The position numbers and the translations under genes were made by a program. This document shows, piece by piece, positions 54,536 to 63,844 of a stretch of 64,000 nt of DNA. The notes under the pieces are model-generated. The model saw only the letters and a list, made by a program, of their open reading frames with translations. It had not been told where the DNA came from and ran no database searches. The DNA comes from Rhizobium sp. CCGE531 (GTDB lineage Bacteria > Pseudomonadota > Alphaproteobacteria > Rhizobiales > Rhizobiaceae): contig NZ_CP032684.1 of NCBI RefSeq assembly GCF_003627795.1, positions 1,713,001 through 1,777,000 on the forward strand, in the 5' to 3' direction. How positions within the stretch are numbered: position 1 is the stretch's first letter; the number at the start of each line of letters is the position of its first letter.

Positions 54536-56245
54536 ATGACAATTGTTGAAATCCGCGTCCCCCCGCTGGGCGACTTCAAGGATGTGCCCGTTGTCGAGCT
54601 GTTCCTGAGCAAGGGACTTTCCGTTCAACCCGAGCAGTCGATGATCACCGTCGAGAGCGACAAGGCGACGATGGACGTGCCGTCGCCGATCGCCGGCACG
54701 ATTGTCGAAGTGCTCGTTGCTGTCGGCGACAAGGTGAGCGAAGGCACCCTACTGGCGAAGGCCGAAGTGGCGGATAGCAATCAGGCTATCTCGTCGAACT
54801 CGGCGACTTCTGCGGCGCCGCTGCAAACCGGAGCCCCGGCTGATGCGGTAGATGTCGTTGTGATCGGTGGAGGACCTGGCGGCTATTCCGCAGCGTTTCG
54901 TGCCGCCGACCTCGGCCTGAAGACCGTCATCGTCGAGCGCTACGCAACCCTGGGCGGGGTTTGCCTCAATGTGGGCTGCATTCCTTCGAAAGCATTGCTG
55001 CATCTGGCCGCAGTAAAGGAAGAGGCCGAAACGCTGGCCGGCCATGGCATTACCTTCGGTGAGGCCATAGTCGATATCGCGAAAGTGCGTGACTTCAAAT
55101 CCTCGGTCGTGCAGCGTCTGACCGACGGTCTTGCGGCAATGGCGCGGGCGCGCCAGGTGGATGTCGTGGTCGGCACTGCGACGTTCATCGGCCCCAACAT
55201 GCTCCAGATTGCCGGCAATGAGACGACGACGCAGATTGCTTTCCGCAACTGCATCATCGCTGCCGGTTCGTCGGCGATGAAGTTGCCGGTGCTGCCGGAT
55301 GATTCAAGGGTGGTGACCTCGACGGGCGCGTTGCGGCTAGAGACGATCCCGAAGCGGATGCTGGTGGTCGGTGGCGGTATCATCGGTCTCGAAATGGCGA
55401 CCGTATACAGTGCCCTTGGGGCGCGTGTTGACATTGTCGAACGCTTGGATTGCCTGTTGGTCGGCGTGGATCGGGATCTCGTTGCGATATGGCTGAAGCA
55501 GAACGGCCACCGCTTCGAGCAGATCATGACCGAAACGACGGTCGATGCCGCAACCGCAAAGGAGAACAGCATCGAGGTGAGCTTCTCCGGCAAAAACACC
55601 GAGAAGATCAACTATGAACTTGTTCTTCAGGCGCCCGGCCGCCGGCCGAACGGCGATCAGTTGGGTCTTGCTGCTGCTGGTCTTGCGACGCAGAATGGCT
55701 TCATTGCGGTCAACGAGGAAATGCGCACATCAGTCAGCCATATCTTTGCGATCGGCGATATCGTTGGCCAGCCGATGTTGGCGCACAAAGCGGTGCATCA
55801 GGGGCATGTCGCCGCAGAAGTGGCGGCCGGCCACAAAGCGGGCTTTGAGACCGACCTGGTGCCGTCGGTTTGTTATACGAGTCCCGAGATTGCTTGGGTT
55901 GGCATGACCGAGGAACGGGCGACGAAAGACGGGCTGAAAGTGAAGGTTGCGAAGTTCCCCTGGGCTGCATCGGGCAGGGCAATCGCTAACGGTGCAGACT
56001 ATGGCATGACGAAGCTCATTCTCTCGGAGGAAACCGGACGGATCATCGGCGGCGCCATCATCGGCCCGAGCGCCGGCGACATGATCGGTGAGGTATGCCT
56101 CGCGATCGAGATGGGCGCGGATGTGATCGATATCGGCCGAACGATCCATCCGCATCCCACGCTCGGCGAAACGATCGGCTTTGCGGCAGAAGTGGCGTTG
56201 GGCACGTGTACCGATTTGCCTCCCAGCCGTCGCATGAAAGGCTAG
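54536..56245 (+). CDS. lpdA: Dihydrolipoamide dehydrogenase with N-terminal lipoyl domain
   Basis: This 569-residue E3 begins with a lipoyl domain (Lys in ESDKATMDVPSP, about residue 42), then a linker and the FAD domain (VVIGGGPGGYSAA, about 106). It has the redox disulfide GGVCLNVGCIPSKA and the NAD domain VVGGGIIGLEMA, with catalytic HPHPTLGE near the end. E3 fused to a lipoyl domain is typical of some PDH operons in Betaproteobacteria; in rhizobia it is less common. It begins at ATG 54536; a GTG at 54530 is also in frame. Confidence 0.9.
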   Translation: MTIVEIRVPPLGDFKDVPVVELFLSKGLSVQPEQSMITVESDKATMDVPSPIAGTIVEVLVAVGDKVSEGTLLAKAEVADSNQAISSNSATSAAPLQTGAPADAVDVVVIGGGPGGYSAAFRAADLGLKTVIVERYATLGGVCLNVGCIPSKALLHLAAVKEEAETLAGHGITFGEAIVDIAKVRDFKSSVVQRLTDGLAAMARARQVDVVVGTATFIGPNMLQIAGNETTTQIAFRNCIIAAGSSAMKLPVLPDDSRVVTSTGALRLETIPKRMLVVGGGIIGLEMATVYSALGARVDIVERLDCLLVGVDRDLVAIWLKQNGHRFEQIMTETTVDAATAKENSIEVSFSGKNTEKINYELVLQAPGRRPNGDQLGLAAAGLATQNGFIAVNEEMRTSVSHIFAIGDIVGQPMLAHKAVHQGHVAAEVAAGHKAGFETDLVPSVCYTSPEIAWVGMTEERATKDGLKVKVAKFPWAASGRAIANGADYGMTKLILSEETGRIIGGAIIGPSAGDMIGEVCLAIEMGADVIDIGRTIHPHPTLGETIGFAAEVALGTCTDLPPSRRMKG

Positions 56246-56306
56246 TCAATTGCCGGCCCACCCTTATGATATGGCGTTCGAGCCACCCCACCAGTAGGAA
56301 TGTCAC

Positions 56307-56795
56307 TTGGCCAAACTCGACGCCCTTGATGTGCGAATCCTGGAGACCCTGCAAACCAACGGGAAGCTCACCAATGTTGAGCTCGCCAAGATGGTCGGAC
56401 TGTCGCCGTCTCCCTGTCTTGCGCGTGTACGCGCGCTTGAAGACAGCGGTCTTATTTCGCACTACGTTGCCCTGCTTGACCCGGAGTCGCTCGGTGGACT
56501 GATGAGCGTTTTCATCCAGGTTCGCCTGGAGCGTCAGGCTATCCGCGAACTGGGTGCTTTCGAGGAAGCGATGATCAGCTTTCCGGAAGTTATGGAGTGT
56601 TACCTCATGACAGGCGAGGCTGACTATCTCCTTCGTGTCATCGTTCCTAATCTCGGGGCACTGCAGGAGTTCATCGTGGAACGTCTCTCGAAGATCGAAG
56701 GCGTCGCCAATATTCGCTCCAGCTTTGCCTTGAAGCAGGTCAAGTATAAGACGGCCTATCCCATACGAGAGATCGTCAAGTGGAAGGCCCCCTGA
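56307..56795 (+). CDS. Lrp/AsnC-family regulator
   Basis: This 162-residue regulator has an N-terminal HTH (LETLQTNGKLTNVELAKMVG, then LSPSPCLARVRALEDSG) and a C-terminal RAM domain (AFEEAMISFPEVMECYLMTG). TTG 56307 starts it, with AGGA 8 nt upstream. It lies 61 bp after lpdA on the same strand, so it may regulate the aceEF-lpdA operon and the acetolactate synthase downstream. Confidence 0.85.
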   Translation: MAKLDALDVRILETLQTNGKLTNVELAKMVGLSPSPCLARVRALEDSGLISHYVALLDPESLGGLMSVFIQVRLERQAIRELGAFEEAMISFPEVMECYLMTGEADYLLRVIVPNLGALQEFIVERLSKIEGVANIRSSFALKQVKYKTAYPIREIVKWKAP

Positions 56796-57200
56796 CTGTC
56801 GCCGCGATTAAGTCATCTCTGGTGTATGGCCTTTTCGAAGCAGTCCAGTTGCCGTTAGACCCCGACATCCCATCTAGCAAAGTTTTGGTGCCGCGACTAC
56901 ACCGTTGCTGTCATTTGTTGATGCCGATCCCGGCGGGGGGCGGGGCGAAGGCATTTGAGCGTGCTTTAATTGACCGCGCCGAATGTCGCTCGATCGATAG
57001 ACGTCTTTGTGCGGGATAGGGGCATCACCATCGGACAGAAATTGTCTTGTCAAAGGCTGACGGCATGAGATGCTGCAGTTGATCTTGGCCGTAGCATTGC
57101 ATGCTTGAAATTGGCGGCGGCGAAGCTACCTCGGCAGGAAATGCCCGCCTGAAACTGCTATTCGCTCACCATGAATTCCGATGGCGAAGGTGAGGCGGTG
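56796..57200. other. Intergenic region before the acetolactate synthase gene
   Basis: About 400 bp without a supportable gene. It should include the promoter of the synthase gene. No hairpin with a T tract was recognised. Confidence 0.4.
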
Positions 57201-58967
57201 ATGGATAGCGCGGTTGAGGTCGAGACGCTTAAGGGAGCAGAAATCATTGTTCGGGCTCTCAGGGACAACGGTGTGGGCACGATCTTCGGATATCCGGGCG
57301 GTGCCGTGCTCCCGATATATGACGTGCTCTTCCAACAAGCCGATATCAGGCATGTTCTCGTAAGACATGAGCAGGGAGCAGGGCATGCTGCCGAGGGCTA
57401 CGCCCGGTCCACGGGGCAGGTTGGTGTTGTGCTCGTTACGTCGGGACCCGGTGTCACCAATATGATCACACCACTTCAGGATGCGCTGATGGATTCGGTT
57501 CCGATCGTGTGCATCTCCGGCCAGGTTCCCACAACACTGATCGGGACGGATGCATTTCAGGAGTGCGATACGGCAGGCATTACCAGGCCATGTACGAAAC
57601 ACAACTTCGTCGTCACCGATGTGAGCCATCTCGCGGCAACCATACATGATGCTTTCCGGATCGCCATATCGGGCCGTCCGGGGCCCGTGCTGGTCGACGT
57701 TCCGAAGGATTTCCAGCTCGCGATCGGACCATATGCAGACCGCCCCCGGACCCGACTCGCGGCGCCTCCGCAGCCCGTCTGCGCGACCGACATCAAAACG
57801 GCGGCAGATCTCATCATCAACGCTCGCAAGGGAATTATCTACACCGGCGGCGGTGTCATAAATTCCGGCCCCGAAGCGTCGGCGCTTCTTCGCCAACTCG
57901 TCGCCAAAACGGGATTTCCGATTACATCAACGCTGATGGGGCTCGGCGCTTATCCGGCAACGGGCAAAGCCTGGTTAGGCATGCTTGGCCTGCACGGCAC
58001 CTACGAAGCAAACATGGCGATGAACCAGTGCGACGTAATGCTGTGTATCGGCGCTCGGTTCGATGATCGAGTGACCGGGCGCGTGGATCGCTTTTCTCCG
58101 CATTCAAGGAAAATCCACATCGACATCGATTCCTCCTCAATCAACAAGATTGTTCAGGCCGACGTGAAGATCCGCAGCGACGCCGCCGAGGCGATGAGAA
58201 ACCTGCTTCAGGCGTTGGACACGCGGTCGCAGAGGTTGTCGCCTGAACGCGTAAAAGACTGGTGGCGACAAATCGAAACTTGGCGAGCGCTGAACTCACT
58301 GGCCTACCGTCCTCGTAAGGACGAAATCATGCCTCAGTTCGCGCTCGAACGCCTTTGGGCCATGATTAAGGACCGAAATCCATACATAACCACTGAAGTC
58401 GGCCAGCATCAGATGTGGGCGGCCCAATACTGCGGCGTTTACGAGCCTCAACGTTTTATAAAGTCAGGAGGGCTGGGTACGATGGGATTTGGGTTACCGG
58501 CGGCGATCGGAGTCCAAGTCGCTCACCCCGACGAACTCGTTGTCGACGTCGCTGGTGATGCATCTATTCAAATGAACATTCGCGAGATAGCAACCGCCGT
58601 TCAATATAGGGCGTCAGTCAAGGTATTCATACTCAACAACCATCACCTCGGCATGGTTCGACAGCTACAGCAACACTTCCATCTTAACCGGAAGTCGCAC
58701 AGCTATTCCGCGGCGATGCCGGATTTTGTCAAACTTGCGGACGCATATGGTGCGCATGGGATCCGCTGCGACCATCCAGACGATCTTGACGATGCGATTG
58801 AGGAGATGATTAGTATTGACGGGCCGGTTGTGTTCGATTGTCGCGTCACCAACCTCGAAAACTGCTATCCCATGATCAAGCCTGGTGCCGCTCACGATCA
58901 GATGTGGCTAAACGATATTGGCGAAACCCACTTGATGAGTACTGAGCACACCCCTGCCGTTTTATAA
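57201..58967 (+). CDS. ilvB: Acetolactate synthase large subunit
   Basis: This 588-residue TPP/FAD enzyme joins two pyruvates to acetolactate, the first step of valine/leucine synthesis. The TPP-activating Glu is in VRHEQGAGHAAEGYA (about residue 52), and the TPP motif is GDASIQMNIREI (about 455) ending in NNHHLGM. No regulatory small subunit (ilvN) is nearby, so this may be an accessory copy. ATG 57201 follows AAGGTGAGG; an in-frame ATG at 57171 adds ten residues. Confidence 0.9.
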   Translation: MDSAVEVETLKGAEIIVRALRDNGVGTIFGYPGGAVLPIYDVLFQQADIRHVLVRHEQGAGHAAEGYARSTGQVGVVLVTSGPGVTNMITPLQDALMDSVPIVCISGQVPTTLIGTDAFQECDTAGITRPCTKHNFVVTDVSHLAATIHDAFRIAISGRPGPVLVDVPKDFQLAIGPYADRPRTRLAAPPQPVCATDIKTAADLIINARKGIIYTGGGVINSGPEASALLRQLVAKTGFPITSTLMGLGAYPATGKAWLGMLGLHGTYEANMAMNQCDVMLCIGARFDDRVTGRVDRFSPHSRKIHIDIDSSSINKIVQADVKIRSDAAEAMRNLLQALDTRSQRLSPERVKDWWRQIETWRALNSLAYRPRKDEIMPQFALERLWAMIKDRNPYITTEVGQHQMWAAQYCGVYEPQRFIKSGGLGTMGFGLPAAIGVQVAHPDELVVDVAGDASIQMNIREIATAVQYRASVKVFILNNHHLGMVRQLQQHFHLNRKSHSYSAAMPDFVKLADAYGAHGIRCDHPDDLDDAIEEMISIDGPVVFDCRVTNLENCYPMIKPGAAHDQMWLNDIGETHLMSTEHTPAVL

Positions 58968-59510
58968 TCCGGGTCAAAGACACTCTGGTGAGATATTAGA
59001 CCTCGCAGAGCCTGTGATCGGGGGGCAAAGTCTCGTCACCCGGAAGAGCTTTGCCTAATCAGAGCATTGCCGATGCGGGGCAGGGATCGCCTGAGCCGCT
59101 TGGGGAATCCGCTGAAGTCTGCGTGCCAACCGTAACGGGGTGATGGACCTTCCGAATCTTCGCCGCTGACTTGGGTTGGTGAGCGCCGGGGCTCTAATCG
59201 CCGTTGGATGAAAGTTCAGTGGCAGGTCAGCGGCACGACCATTAGCTTTCGGGCGTTCAAGGGCGGAATGCCGCCTCTCGGCGGCCCAAAGCGGAAACTA
59301 GCGCAGAAGTGTGCCGCCGGGTCCCTCTTGGGAGTTTCCCTGCCGGAAGAAGAATAGGGTGCGCCTGTTTCGACAGCGAAATTGTGGCGTTCGTCAACGG
59401 CGGCTTTCACCGTAGAGGAGAGGTGACGCAGGAGAAATTTCCTGCGTCAGCTTGACCTTCGCCTCTCCTCAAGTGTCGCCCATTTGATCATCGCCGGAAA
59501 GCCCGCCCGT
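58968..59510. other. Gene-free region between convergent genes
   Basis: About 540 bp without a supportable gene. A near-palindrome GACGCAGGAGAAATTTCC... closes at GCGTC (59424-59447). A minus-strand frame at 59216-59410 (about 64 codons) has no recognisable content. Confidence 0.4.
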
Positions 59511-60701
59511 TCAGAAGCTCGCCAGGCTATCATCAACTCCGGCAGCACTTGCTGTTAGCGGGCTCTCAAAGCGCGCTTCCTCCTTGTACCCATGGGAGGT
59601 TGCGATCAATATCACTCGTGCATTTCGTCCGATCTCTCCATTTTTCGCTAGCCTGCGCAAACCAGTGAGTGTTGCGACGCTGGAGAGTTCCAGATAGAGG
59701 CCCTCTCGGCCAAGGACTGCCTGATCTGCAGCGACCTCACCGTCGTCAACCGCGACTGCTAGTCCGTCTGTCAGCTCAAGGGCGTGCAAGGTCTGCTGTG
59801 TGACGGTGTTGCCGCCGATCGACACCATGTTTGTATCGTCAGGAAATGAGCCAACCATTCCATGTCCCGCAATTGCATGCGCAATACGTGGACATGGTTC
59901 GATGGCGTGAACTCTGGGAACTGATCGAAGAAGACCCGCTCTTTGGAGATCGCTATAACCCTTGGCGATGCCCCAGATTAGGTCTCCGCGAGCAGTGGGC
60001 ACAAGAATATCCGTTGGCTGCTGCTCTTGAAATTCGAGGTAAAGTTCTAGCGCTATCGCGCGGTAACCGTCGACGCCGAACGGATTGCTTCCAACCGGTG
60101 GAATAGTGTAATTCGTCGCTGGATACCATTCGCCACATCGGGCTTTGCGCGCAATTAGCTTCCAACGATCGTCGGAGGTTTCAGTCGCAACAATACGCGC
60201 TCCATGCGCTTCGATAGCTCGGCGCCAATTGGGGCTCATGTCCGGCGTCGTGACAACAACGCACTCGAGTCCGCTTCGTGCCGCATAGGCCGCCATCGAC
60301 ACGCCGGCGTTGCCACTCGACGCCACTGCGATGGTTCGGATGCCGACATCCAAAGCGCGTTGTGCAATCAGGGCCCCCATTCTGTCTTTGTGGGACCCTG
60401 TTGGATTGGTGAACTCGTTTTTTGTGTAGAGTTCACCAACACCCAAAGCGGCGGCAAGGAGAGGCAGGCTCGATAATTGCGTGTTACCTTCGCCGAGCCC
60501 GGACGTAGGATAGCTAAGCCAGTTGCTTACTGTGTTGTGATCCAGGGAGGAGGGCCATTCGCTGAAGTGTGGCGCCACGCTCGCGGGTATGCCAGAATCC
60601 AAACAAGATGGGCATCCCTCGAAATAATCCTCCAACGGATGAATGATCTGGCAGCGGATGCACTGCATTCCGCTGACTCTCGGGTTGATCTTAAGCGGCA
60701 T
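59511..60701 (-). CDS. Threonine-synthase-like PLP enzyme
   Basis: This 396-residue fold-type II PLP enzyme has a Zn-ribbon-like N-terminus (CIRCQIIHPLEDYFEGC), the PLP Lys in NPTGSHKDRMG (about residue 93), SSGNAGVSMAAYAARS for the phosphate/substrate loop, and a distal GVDGYRAI. It resembles threonine synthases but sits in a catabolic-looking operon, so it may perform beta-elimination or replacement on a diamino acid. The start overlaps the upstream deacylase stop by 11 bp. Confidence 0.75.
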   Translation of the reverse strand: MPLKINPRVSGMQCIRCQIIHPLEDYFEGCPSCLDSGIPASVAPHFSEWPSSLDHNTVSNWLSYPTSGLGEGNTQLSSLPLLAAALGVGELYTKNEFTNPTGSHKDRMGALIAQRALDVGIRTIAVASSGNAGVSMAAYAARSGLECVVVTTPDMSPNWRRAIEAHGARIVATETSDDRWKLIARKARCGEWYPATNYTIPPVGSNPFGVDGYRAIALELYLEFQEQQPTDILVPTARGDLIWGIAKGYSDLQRAGLLRSVPRVHAIEPCPRIAHAIAGHGMVGSFPDDTNMVSIGGNTVTQQTLHALELTDGLAVAVDDGEVAADQAVLGREGLYLELSSVATLTGLRRLAKNGEIGRNARVILIATSHGYKEEARFESPLTASAAGVDDSLASF

Positions 60702-61731
60702 GGGCGCGTCCTTGCATGCTGGAAGGCGCAAGATCCTGCAGAAGCTCTACGAGGCAATCGCCGCGTTTCACGAGCGTCGGGAAACGTTTGCATACGACCA
60801 TGCCTGCGCACGAGAAGTGAACTTCCTGCGGCTGATTGAATGGCCTGTCGATTGAGTGAAGCAAGCCCGCCAACTGCCCCTCCTTGACGTCGTCACCAAG
60901 CTCAACGAAGGGCTCGAACATTCCGTCGGTTTCGGCATAGACAAGAAGGTCTGTGCTTGAACAATCCATCAGCCTGACCGCAACAGCCTCTGTGACGTCG
61001 TTCCACCGCAAGATACCGATATGCTTGAGCAGCCTCAACACCCCTTGCTCCGCCAGGTCCAGTCCAGAGCGATTGAGTGTCGCGCCGCCGCCAAGTTCCG
61101 CAGTGACTACCGGAACACCAGTGCGCTCGGCCGCGGCCGGCAACGTGGTGCTCCCGCCACCACCGCTGCCGTCTGTCACAAACCCGATCGGCGCGCCGAA
61201 GACCCGGAGTAGCTCGAGTAGTTTCTCGTGCTGCTGCGGTGACTTGCCGGGGCGAATGAGCGCGCAGGGCATGTAGTCGAGAGAACGTCCGCCTGAATGC
61301 AGATCGATGACGAGATCCGCCATCGGAAGAAGCACTTCCGTTACGTAGTGAGCGATCATTTCTGTTGCCGTGCCGTGCGCGCGTCCCGGATAAAGACGAT
61401 TGAGGTTGCCCTCGTCGATCGGCGACACGCGGCGGCCGGCTTCAACAGCTGGGAAGTTGAGGGATGGCATGATGATAACGCGTCCTGTCACATCAGTTTC
61501 ACTGAGCTTCCTCGCGAGGCGCATATGGGCGATCTGGCCTTCGTATTCGTCGCCATGAGTGCCCCCGATTAGAACCGCCGTCGGCCCCTCACCATTTTTG
61601 ATACAAACCACGGGGATGGGAATCCACCCGTATGCCGAGTTGTCGGTCGAGATGGGCAGACGCAGGCAGTCAACCTGCTTGCCTTCCCGGTTGTAGTCGA
61701 TGGGGGACCAGATGCGCGTAGTAGCTGACAT
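60691..61731 (-). CDS. Succinylglutamate desuccinylase/aspartoacylase-family deacylase
   Basis: This 346-residue zinc deacylase has the metal motif GGTHGDEYEG (HxxE; about residue 55) and the second His in VIDLHSGG (about 145). These are the features of AstE/AspA enzymes that remove N-acyl groups from amino acids, such as DoeB in ectoine use. ATG 61731 has GAAGG 7 nt upstream. It is probably co-transcribed with the M24 gene, 24 bp away. Confidence 0.8.
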   Translation of the reverse strand: MSATTRIWSPIDYNREGKQVDCLRLPISTDNSAYGWIPIPVVCIKNGEGPTAVLIGGTHGDEYEGQIAHMRLARKLSETDVTGRVIIMPSLNFPAVEAGRRVSPIDEGNLNRLYPGRAHGTATEMIAHYVTEVLLPMADLVIDLHSGGRSLDYMPCALIRPGKSPQQHEKLLELLRVFGAPIGFVTDGSGGGGSTTLPAAAERTGVPVVTAELGGGATLNRSGLDLAEQGVLRLLKHIGILRWNDVTEAVAVRLMDCSSTDLLVYAETDGMFEPFVELGDDVKEGQLAGLLHSIDRPFNQPQEVHFSCAGMVVCKRFPTLVKRGDCLVELLQDLAPSSMQGRAHAA

Positions 61732-61755
61732 TCTCAAACCTTCAGAATTCTGGAG

Positions 61756-62949
61756 TTAACGGATGATGGGAAGTGTGTCGGGCGACAATTCGCTCAGAAA
61801 TTCGATGCCATTATCAGTAACGAAAACGACCTCTTCGAACTGGAACACGGCGCCATCGCGCTCCAGCTTCGGTTCGATATGGAAAATCATTCCTGGTTGA
61901 ATAATCGTCGGATCGGTCCGCGAAAGAGACGGCGGCTCGGTGACATCCAGTCCGCCACCGTGACCGATCCGTGACACGTGGCTGTAGAGTTTCCCCAGGT
62001 TCGCTTCGCGCCACATCTTCTCGAAGATGCCATAAACGTCGGAGCACGCCATTCCAGGGCGGATCTGCCGGGCAAGATCAATCGTCAGAGAGCGTACATC
62101 AGTGTAGGTCTTTGTTTCCCATTCATGAGGTTCACCTGCGCGCGCGATGCGATTGCGATCGGCCGGATAGCCTCCATAGGTCGCGCGGAAATCGGTCCAA
62201 ACATAGTGGCCTTCCTCAAGCTTGCGGTCCTTCGCCGTCCGGCCATAGGCGAAATCACCCTTAGAAAACAACATCGCGATCTGGTCTGTGTTTTCTGCCC
62301 CGTTAAGAAAGGTCTGAGCCTGCATGAGATAATACAGCTCGTATTCCGTCATGCCGATGCGAGCCTGCGCGATTGCTTGGTCGAAGGCGGAATTCACGAT
62401 TTCAAATGCCGTGCGCTTGAGATCGGCCTCGAATCTCGATTTGATCAATCGAACCCTCCATATCGCATCCGTCGCGGTCTCGACCCTTCTGTCGACCGAA
62501 AGGGTGTTGAGGACGTCGATCAGAGCCAACGAGCCGCGGCCGAACATGTCCTGGCCATAATCGATGGCGATGTGGCGCGGGCCTTGGGTGTTTTCGCCAA
62601 TCCAGTCCGAGATTGCCTTAACCGCTTCAGCGAGATAGCCATCATAATAGCGGGCCGAGAAAATTCGCGGTTTCATTTCGATCGTCGGCGCTTCGCCAAG
62701 GCTCCCGATCACCACAAAGTCATTCACCGAAATAATTGCGAACAGGGGACGCGGTTTAGAATCCCAAGACAGTTCCTGGTAATCGGTGAAATAGTCGACA
62801 TTCTTCTTGTCGGTTAGAACAACGATATCGAGTTGCGAAGCCGCCATCTCCCGACGAATGTTCGTGAGCCGCTGGCTAAGTTCAGCCTCTGGCACAGCGG
62901 GAGCAGGGAGTCTGAAAGTGGAGGGAATCTGAAGGTGCGGAAGGATCAT
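61756..62949 (-). CDS. M24-family (Xaa-Pro peptidase/ectoine hydrolase-like) metallohydrolase
   Basis: This 397-residue pita-bread hydrolase has an N-terminal creatinase-like domain (about residues 15-155) and the C-terminal metal-binding part. The metal Asp pair is in YVWTDFRATYGGYPADRNR. RIGHGGGLDVTEPPSL holds the His, HIEPKL holds one Glu, and FQFEEVVF the second. DoeA, which opens the ectoine ring, belongs to this fold; ordinary aminopeptidase P is an alternative. Its start overlaps the gntR stop (ATGA). Confidence 0.75.
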   Translation of the reverse strand: MILPHLQIPSTFRLPAPAVPEAELSQRLTNIRREMAASQLDIVVLTDKKNVDYFTDYQELSWDSKPRPLFAIISVNDFVVIGSLGEAPTIEMKPRIFSARYYDGYLAEAVKAISDWIGENTQGPRHIAIDYGQDMFGRGSLALIDVLNTLSVDRRVETATDAIWRVRLIKSRFEADLKRTAFEIVNSAFDQAIAQARIGMTEYELYYLMQAQTFLNGAENTDQIAMLFSKGDFAYGRTAKDRKLEEGHYVWTDFRATYGGYPADRNRIARAGEPHEWETKTYTDVRSLTIDLARQIRPGMACSDVYGIFEKMWREANLGKLYSHVSRIGHGGGLDVTEPPSLSRTDPTIIQPGMIFHIEPKLERDGAVFQFEEVVFVTDNGIEFLSELSPDTLPIIR

Positions 62950-63689
62950 TTTTTTGACTTCAACTGATGTTTAGATTTCGGATTGGATGGAACATTGAGT
63001 GAGCACGCAAGCCGGTCGAATGGCGCCTGCAGAACACCAAAAATCGTGACGTTCCGCTTATCCGTCGTTATTTTGTAGAGACGGCGTAGCATCGGATATC
63101 CATTTGGGACGCCGAAGACTTCGGCAGCTTGCCCTGCGGCTGGCGCTGCATCTATGATGTGAGAGGTGCCTGTGATCTTAAAATCGTGGCGCTCCAGCGC
63201 GTTGGTTACGAACTGCTCGCCGAATTCATCGACGATGTCGCTATCGACATCTGAGGATAGATATGTCGCATCATAGACGATAGGAACGTCGTCGCCGAAG
63301 TAGACCATCTTGCGGACACAAAGCATCGCTTCTTTCGGTGGATTGAATACCTGTAAGGTCGTGTCAGCTATCTTTTCCCTGGTGATTGACAGCAGCCGTA
63401 TGGAGGCATTGTCAAACGGAGACATCCATCCCTCAAGGTCCAGCAGAAAGCGTTGGTGGTCCTTAACAAAGGTGCCCTTTCCAGTAACTGCTGTTAGCGC
63501 GCCAACAGCCTGCAGATCACGCAGCGCACGCTTGACCGTGATCGGACTGACGCCAAATTCCTCACTCAACATCGCCGTGGATGGGATCGGCGCTTCCGAC
63601 TGATAGGTGCCGTTCCGAATCCGATCTAATATCTCTTCGCGGACCGACTCGTGCAGCGACGCCGATGTCCGCAAGCGTGATTGAACCAT
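62946..63689 (-). CDS. GntR-family (HutC/UTRA) regulator
   Basis: This 247-residue regulator has an N-terminal GntR winged HTH (IPSTAMLSEEFGVSPITVKRALRDL) and a C-terminal UTRA ligand-binding domain (DVPIVYDATYLSSD). It is the first gene of the minus-strand operon and divergent from the solute-binding gene, so it probably controls both. ATG 63689 starts MVQSRLRTSAS; an in-frame ATG at 63716 is unsupported. Confidence 0.85.
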   Translation of the reverse strand: MVQSRLRTSASLHESVREEILDRIRNGTYQSEAPIPSTAMLSEEFGVSPITVKRALRDLQAVGALTAVTGKGTFVKDHQRFLLDLEGWMSPFDNASIRLLSITREKIADTTLQVFNPPKEAMLCVRKMVYFGDDVPIVYDATYLSSDVDSDIVDEFGEQFVTNALERHDFKITGTSHIIDAAPAAGQAAEVFGVPNGYPMLRRLYKITTDKRNVTIFGVLQAPFDRLACSLNVPSNPKSKHQLKSKK

Positions 63690-63784
63690 TACTCTTCTCC
63701 ATTCTGTGCAATCCAATACGGCAACTTAGAAAAGTTTGATTCTCAACCGTTTTCAACACATGGCCAACCCAAGCGCATTCTCGG

Positions 63785-63812
63785 TTGACATAGTTAGTAT
63801 ACCTAGTATAGA
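63785..63812 (+). promoter_or_regulatory. Sigma70-like promoter with TAGTATA repeats
   Basis: TTGACA (63785-63790) and TATAGA (63807-63812) are spaced by 16 bp, a near-consensus promoter for the solute-binding gene 32 bp downstream. Between and over the -10 box, TAGTATA is repeated (TAGTATACC-TAGTATA), a candidate operator for the adjacent GntR regulator. Confidence 0.6.
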
Positions 63813-63844
63813 AAACGGCTGTCGTCAACCGAAGGGGAACGAAA

